Translations under genes and position numbers: made by a program | NCBI RefSeq assembly: GCF_002198095.1 | Contig: NZ_NHMK01000037.1 | Location: 1 to 57,672 of the forward strand | Reading direction: 5' to 3' | DNA from: Deinococcus indicus | GTDB lineage: Bacteria; Deinococcota; Deinococci; Deinococcales; Deinococcaceae | Length of the DNA: 57,672 nucleotides | Shown: positions 53,759 through 57,672 of the stretch, in pieces | Numbering within the stretch: position 1 is the first letter of the stretch | Layout of the letters: every line of letters starts with the position of its first letter | The notes under the pieces: generated by a model | The model's database searches: none | Told to the model about the DNA's origin: nothing | What the model saw: only the letters and a program-made list of their open reading frames with translations

Positions 53759-55222
53759 TCAGGGCTGCGCGGGCTGGGTCGGGGCGTCTATGACGGTCAG
53801 GCCGGCCAGGCACATCTCGTCCTGGGTGCCTTCCCCCCACACCACGTACCGTGGGCTGGCGTTCCGGGTGTTGTTCCAGGTGCATTCCACGCGCAGCACG
53901 TCCCCTTTCTTGAGGGAAATGGGTTGCTCGTACCAGTAGTTGCCCTGCCAGTGGAAGTCCCAGTCGGGAATGTCCAGCAGGACCTGCTCGCGGGGCGTGC
54001 CAGGATTGAGGGTCACGACGCCACTCATGCCCAGCGTGTGCATGTGGAACGTCACACCGACCGCCTGCGCGTCCTGACGGACCCGCTGGTCGCAGCTGCT
54101 GCGCGCCGCCGCTCCGTTCTGCCCGGCGTAGTCCTTCAGGGTCTTGCCGCACAGCGCCATCACGCCCTGCACGAGACGCGTGGCACGCGGACCGTCCTCC
54201 TTGACGTTCCTGGCGATCACGGCGTCGCGGTTACACAGGTCGCCCTGCGCGCCTGCCGGGCAGGGAATCTCAACCGGGGCCACCAGACTCAGACCACGCA
54301 GGGGCGTCAGGGCGGCGCCGCGCGGCGCGTACTGGAGGTGCATGCGGGTGACGTCCGGGTCGCGCCCGGCGAGGGTGTTGTAATGCACCTGCATGACGAG
54401 CAGGTTGCCCCTGGCCAGGCGCCGCCCCGTGCCCGCCGGGAAGACGGTCGCCTGAGCACCCGGCACCCAGGATCCGATCCCGAACACGTTCCCGATGGCG
54501 TTCCCGAGCGCGTCCTGACTGCTGTTCTGACTGCCGCCGAAGAGACCGGCGTCTCCCAGTGCGGCCAGCAGCGCGGCCGTGTCACCTCCGGCCTGTCCGT
54601 AGGCGGCGAGGGTCTTCATCAGGTCACCGCCCGCACCGAGGCTGGCCCTGAGCAACTTGCCCGTGTCCACGCCGGCAGCCTGCAGGGCGGGCAGCAGGGC
54701 CTGCAGGGTGGGAGCGGGGCGCGCCGCGCTGCCTGCGCCCGCCGCGGGGGCACTCAGTGAACCGGCCCTCAGGCCTGTTCCGCCGAAGCAACTCCAGCCG
54801 GGCCGGCCGTCCGCGCCGTCCTTGACGCGGGCTTCGGCCGCCTGCTCGGCGGTGATCTGATTGACGATCACGTGGTGGACGGTTTCAGGGTTGCCGGGAA
54901 TGACCTCGAAGCCTTCCAGGTCACGGTCCTCGTTCAGGCCCGGGTCGAGCAGGAAGCAGCGGTAATCGTCGGTCAGGGTCTGCGAGGGCGTGTACGGCAC
55001 GCGCATGGCGAGGGTCTGGTCGACGCGCAGTTCCGGCGCACTGGTCTGTACGGTCGGCGTGTCCGCCCCCAGCTGGGATGACGGGTGAGCAGGATTGGCT
55101 GCGCCGGGCGTGGCGGCGCCGTGAGCGGAGTGTGGTGCGTTATGCAGCTGGGCCAGGGCGCCCAGGCTGAGCGCGGCCGCGAGCAGAGCGGCGCTGATCA
55201 CCTTGTTGCGGGAATTGTTCAT
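53759..55222 (-). CDS. Copper type II monooxygenase-like secreted protein (PHM/DBM fold)
   Basis: The 487-residue product has a signal peptide of about 25 residues. The copper ligand set of peptidylglycine/dopamine-type monooxygenases can be traced: His-His in VHHVIVNQ, His in MQVHYNTL, His-x-His in TFHMHTLGMSG and Met in TQDEMCLAG. Cysteines around these (DYRCFLLD, VECTWNN, EMC) match the disulphide positions of the fold. An unusual Ala/Gly-rich insertion of about 130 residues lies between the first two copper motifs. It probably hydroxylates an organic substrate using copper and an electron donor. The upstream cytochrome c gene overlaps it by four bases and is the likely electron partner. 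Confidence 0.85.
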   Translation of the reverse strand: MNNSRNKVISAALLAAALSLGALAQLHNAPHSAHGAATPGAANPAHPSSQLGADTPTVQTSAPELRVDQTLAMRVPYTPSQTLTDDYRCFLLDPGLNEDRDLEGFEVIPGNPETVHHVIVNQITAEQAAEARVKDGADGRPGWSCFGGTGLRAGSLSAPAAGAGSAARPAPTLQALLPALQAAGVDTGKLLRASLGAGGDLMKTLAAYGQAGGDTAALLAALGDAGLFGGSQNSSQDALGNAIGNVFGIGSWVPGAQATVFPAGTGRRLARGNLLVMQVHYNTLAGRDPDVTRMHLQYAPRGAALTPLRGLSLVAPVEIPCPAGAQGDLCNRDAVIARNVKEDGPRATRLVQGVMALCGKTLKDYAGQNGAAARSSCDQRVRQDAQAVGVTFHMHTLGMSGVVTLNPGTPREQVLLDIPDWDFHWQGNYWYEQPISLKKGDVLRVECTWNNTRNASPRYVVWGEGTQDEMCLAGLTVIDAPTQPAQP

Positions 55223-55656
55223 GGCTTCTCCGGTCTGGCGGCCGGGGGCACCGTGACTGGTGGAGTGCCCTGCGGAGCGCCAGTCGCGGCCCAGTCAGCC
55301 AGCAGGGCGATCTGGGCGTCGGTGAGCGAGCGGTCATACTTCAGCCGGGGCGTACGTGGACCGGGGGGCCAGGGCGGCATGATCCGTGCCTGCGTGACCT
55401 GCGCGATCAGACCAGCGACCGGCGCGGCAGCAGCGTAGGAGTCGAGTGCGAACGGCGCGATCCCCCCGGCGCGGTGACACGACGCACACCTGGCCGCGAT
55501 GAGCGGCTGAATGTCGTTCCAGTAGGTCGGCACCTTGGATGCCCCGCCGGGCGGCGGCGCGCCAGGAACGGCTGGCGTTTCACCCTGCGCCGCAGCGAGC
55601 GTCAGCATGACCGCGAGGGCTCCCGTCAGGACCCCCGCCGAACCAAGACGGATCAT
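55219..55656 (-). CDS. Small secreted c-type cytochrome
   Basis: The 145-residue product has a signal peptide (about 1-24), one haem-binding CASCH motif near residue 57 and a probable axial Met in ARIMPPWPPG. This arrangement (long loop, MPPWP) is typical of the small cytochromes found beside copper type II monooxygenases. It should transfer electrons to the enzyme encoded next. The C-terminal Pro-rich tail is short. A TACGAT box ends 6 nt before the ATG, suggesting a leaderless transcript for the two-gene operon. Confidence 0.85.
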   Translation of the reverse strand: MIRLGSAGVLTGALAVMLTLAAAQGETPAVPGAPPPGGASKVPTYWNDIQPLIAARCASCHRAGGIAPFALDSYAAAAPVAGLIAQVTQARIMPPWPPGPRTPRLKYDRSLTDAQIALLADWAATGAPQGTPPVTVPPAARPEKP

Positions 55657-55662
55657 GTCGCG

Positions 55663-55668
55663 ATCGTA
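55663..55668 (-). promoter_or_regulatory. Leaderless-type -10 box TACGAT
   Basis: The minus strand reads TACGAT, CGCGAC, ATG, placing the expected start of transcription at the start codon of the cytochrome c gene. The -35 region is not convincing. Confidence 0.45.
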
Positions 55669-55773
55669 GTGAGAGCCCGTGAGAGTCGGGTGAAGCAGTG
55701 AGCGAAGGGAACGAGGTGGCAGCTGGCGCGCCGGCTGCTTATCCAGAAGTGCCGGCGGGACCGGCCGGGGACT

Positions 55774-56703
55774 TCAGAATTCCTCGGTCAGCAGTTCGAG
55801 TTCCCGCCGGCCACGCACCACGTCCACAACGCCGTCCCGGTACAGACTGACCAGCAGCGTCGCCGCCTCCTCCAGACTGAAGCGGAGTTTCTGGGTGACG
55901 GTCCACGCGTCCGTCAGTCCGTCCAGGTGCCGCAGGAACAGATTGGCCCGCAGCGCCGCTGGCGGCTGGTACGTACTCGTCGCGGGCCGCAGGCGCACAT
56001 AGATGAGTTTGAGTCCGACCACGGCGCTCTGCACGATCAACCGGCGGGTGATCAGGTACCGCGCCGCTTCCCGCGCCGCGTTCGGGGACAGGCCACTGCC
56101 CTGCATGGCGCGTTCCAGGGTGCGGCGTCCATTACAGCAGCGCAGCAATTGCCACGCCTCGTGCGGGACGTGAACGTCCCCGAACGCCGGAGCGATGTGG
56201 AAGGCACTCTGGAGCGGGAGGTGCTCGTCACGCGTGATCAGTTCGGTCAGCAGGCGCGTCCCGCCCAGGTTCGCGCGCGGCTCCGGCAGGAAGGCGGTGG
56301 AGGAGCGGAGCGTGTAGCGTGCCGGCGCGCTGTACAGAGCGCTGGCCAGCGCCAGTTTCGCCTGGTGTTCCAGGGCTTCCTGTATGTGCTGGAGCGGCAG
56401 GATGCCGCTGAAGATCAGGTTCTGCCCGAGCATGTCTGCGCCTTGCAGCGAGGCGGAGAGGACGTCTTCCGTGAGGTATCCCCGGCCCAGCAGAATCTGC
56501 CCGAGGGGTTCATGTCCCTGCGCAGCGTCCAGGATGCCCCGGCGGAAGTGAAGCGTCACTCCGGACGGTTCCAGGTGCAGCGTGCCGCTCAATTCCCGGG
56601 AGATGACGAAACTCAGCATGTCCGCAAAGGGCAACTGGTGGTGTTCAGCGGTAAATTCGACGGGTTCGGTTCTCGGAGCGTCCAGCGTGGTCACGGCCTG
56701 CAC
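55774..56703 (-). CDS. DUF4388-type protein
   Basis: The 309-residue cytoplasmic protein starts at GTG (56703). Residues about 25-110 resemble the DUF4388/PATAN region (FADMLSFVISRELSGTLHLE, LHFRRGILDAAQGHEPLGQI), which occurs in proteins linked to two-component signalling, type IV pili and gliding in bacteria. The rest is helical with winged-helix-like pieces (AAREAARYLITRRLIVQSAV). No receiver or enzymatic domain is attached. The gene lies between pstS and the cytochrome, 117 nt from the latter, without overlap. A regulatory adaptor role is inferred. Confidence 0.75.
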   Translation of the reverse strand: MQAVTTLDAPRTEPVEFTAEHHQLPFADMLSFVISRELSGTLHLEPSGVTLHFRRGILDAAQGHEPLGQILLGRGYLTEDVLSASLQGADMLGQNLIFSGILPLQHIQEALEHQAKLALASALYSAPARYTLRSSTAFLPEPRANLGGTRLLTELITRDEHLPLQSAFHIAPAFGDVHVPHEAWQLLRCCNGRRTLERAMQGSGLSPNAAREAARYLITRRLIVQSAVVGLKLIYVRLRPATSTYQPPAALRANLFLRHLDGLTDAWTVTQKLRFSLEEAATLLVSLYRDGVVDVVRGRRELELLTEEF

Positions 56704-56752
56704 TGTGCGGCGGGTACTTCAGCTGAATATCAGGCCCGGCGGGTGTACACCC

Positions 56753-56794
56753 GGAAAAACAGCAGCTGGGAGGGCCGACGGCCCTCCCAGCTGC
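56753..56794 (-). terminator. Rho-independent terminator after pstS
   Basis: A perfect 15-bp hairpin with a 3-nt loop (arms GCAGCTGGGAGGGCC and GGCCCTCCCAGCTGC on the plus strand, 56762-56794) is followed on the minus strand by TGTTTTT. Orientation and position fit termination of the pstS transcript. Confidence 0.9.
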
Positions 56795-56886
56795 GCAGAA
56801 GTGCGTCAGGGGTTCAGAACTTCTTGCCGTCGAAGGTCATGCTGGCGATGATGGATTTGGCCTTGCTGGCCGAGTGCGTCAGGGGT

Positions 56887-57672
<786 letters not shown>

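Overview
The window is high-GC DNA with the features of a Deinococcus replicon. These include many GGDEF/EAL/HD-GYP proteins, a Thermus/Deinococcus-type CsoR with a Cys-His-His ligand set, very short leaders where a -10 box lies about 6 nt before the start codon, frequent GTG/TTG starts, and a dispersed hairpin-rich repeat with ATACGGACT-type ends. The genus is an inference from gene content; the species cannot be told from the sequence, nor can chromosome versus large plasmid.

Layout. 0-4 kb is accessory and damaged: an IS630-type transposase (cut by the window edge) has inserted into an MBOAT acyltransferase gene, followed by a decayed IS3-type transposase, a secreted alpha/beta hydrolase, a short ECF-sigma-like ORF and three dispersed repeats. 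4-29.3 kb is a dense cyclic-di-GMP island of nine enzymes. They are a HAMP-GAF-GGDEF protein, a stand-alone EAL, a 1379-aa GGDEF-EAL-GAF-GGDEF protein, a TPR-HD-GYP-GGDEF protein coupled to a subtilisin-like lipoprotein, a membrane GGDEF-EAL, a membrane GGDEF, a PAS-GGDEF-EAL, a membrane GGDEF-GAF-GAF-HD-GYP and a REC-PAS-GAF-GGDEF-EAL. Only an acyl-CoA dehydrogenase and the lipoprotein protease interrupt them. 29.9-33.3 kb is a divergent copper unit (copZ-csoR against copA) with operator-like sites in both promoters. 33.4-39 kb holds a secreted HExxH protein, a succinate-semialdehyde-type dehydrogenase and a tenth c-di-GMP enzyme.

39.1-50.5 kb is a nine-gene operon with overlapping or nearly touching genes. 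It encodes a flippase-like protein, a GT2-GT4 fusion glycosyltransferase, STAS, a PP2C-type phosphatase fused to an RsbW-like kinase, a second STAS, a REC-only regulator, a GT-C-like membrane protein, a lipoprotein and a membrane-anchored protein. It looks like a surface-polysaccharide system with a complete SpoIIA/Rsb-type partner switch built in. A convergent lipoprotein paralogous to the last operon product follows. 52-57.7 kb holds a CHAD protein, a small ORF, a copper monooxygenase-like protein with its cytochrome c, a DUF4388-like protein, and the 3' part of pstS with a 73-bp tandem duplication and a strong terminator.

The leading hypothesis is that the c-di-GMP island and the partner-switch polysaccharide operon are parts of one surface/biofilm control region. 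A second theme is the dispersed repeat: eight good copies plus two degenerate ones, several placed so that the terminal TGA of the repeat is the stop codon of a neighbouring gene.
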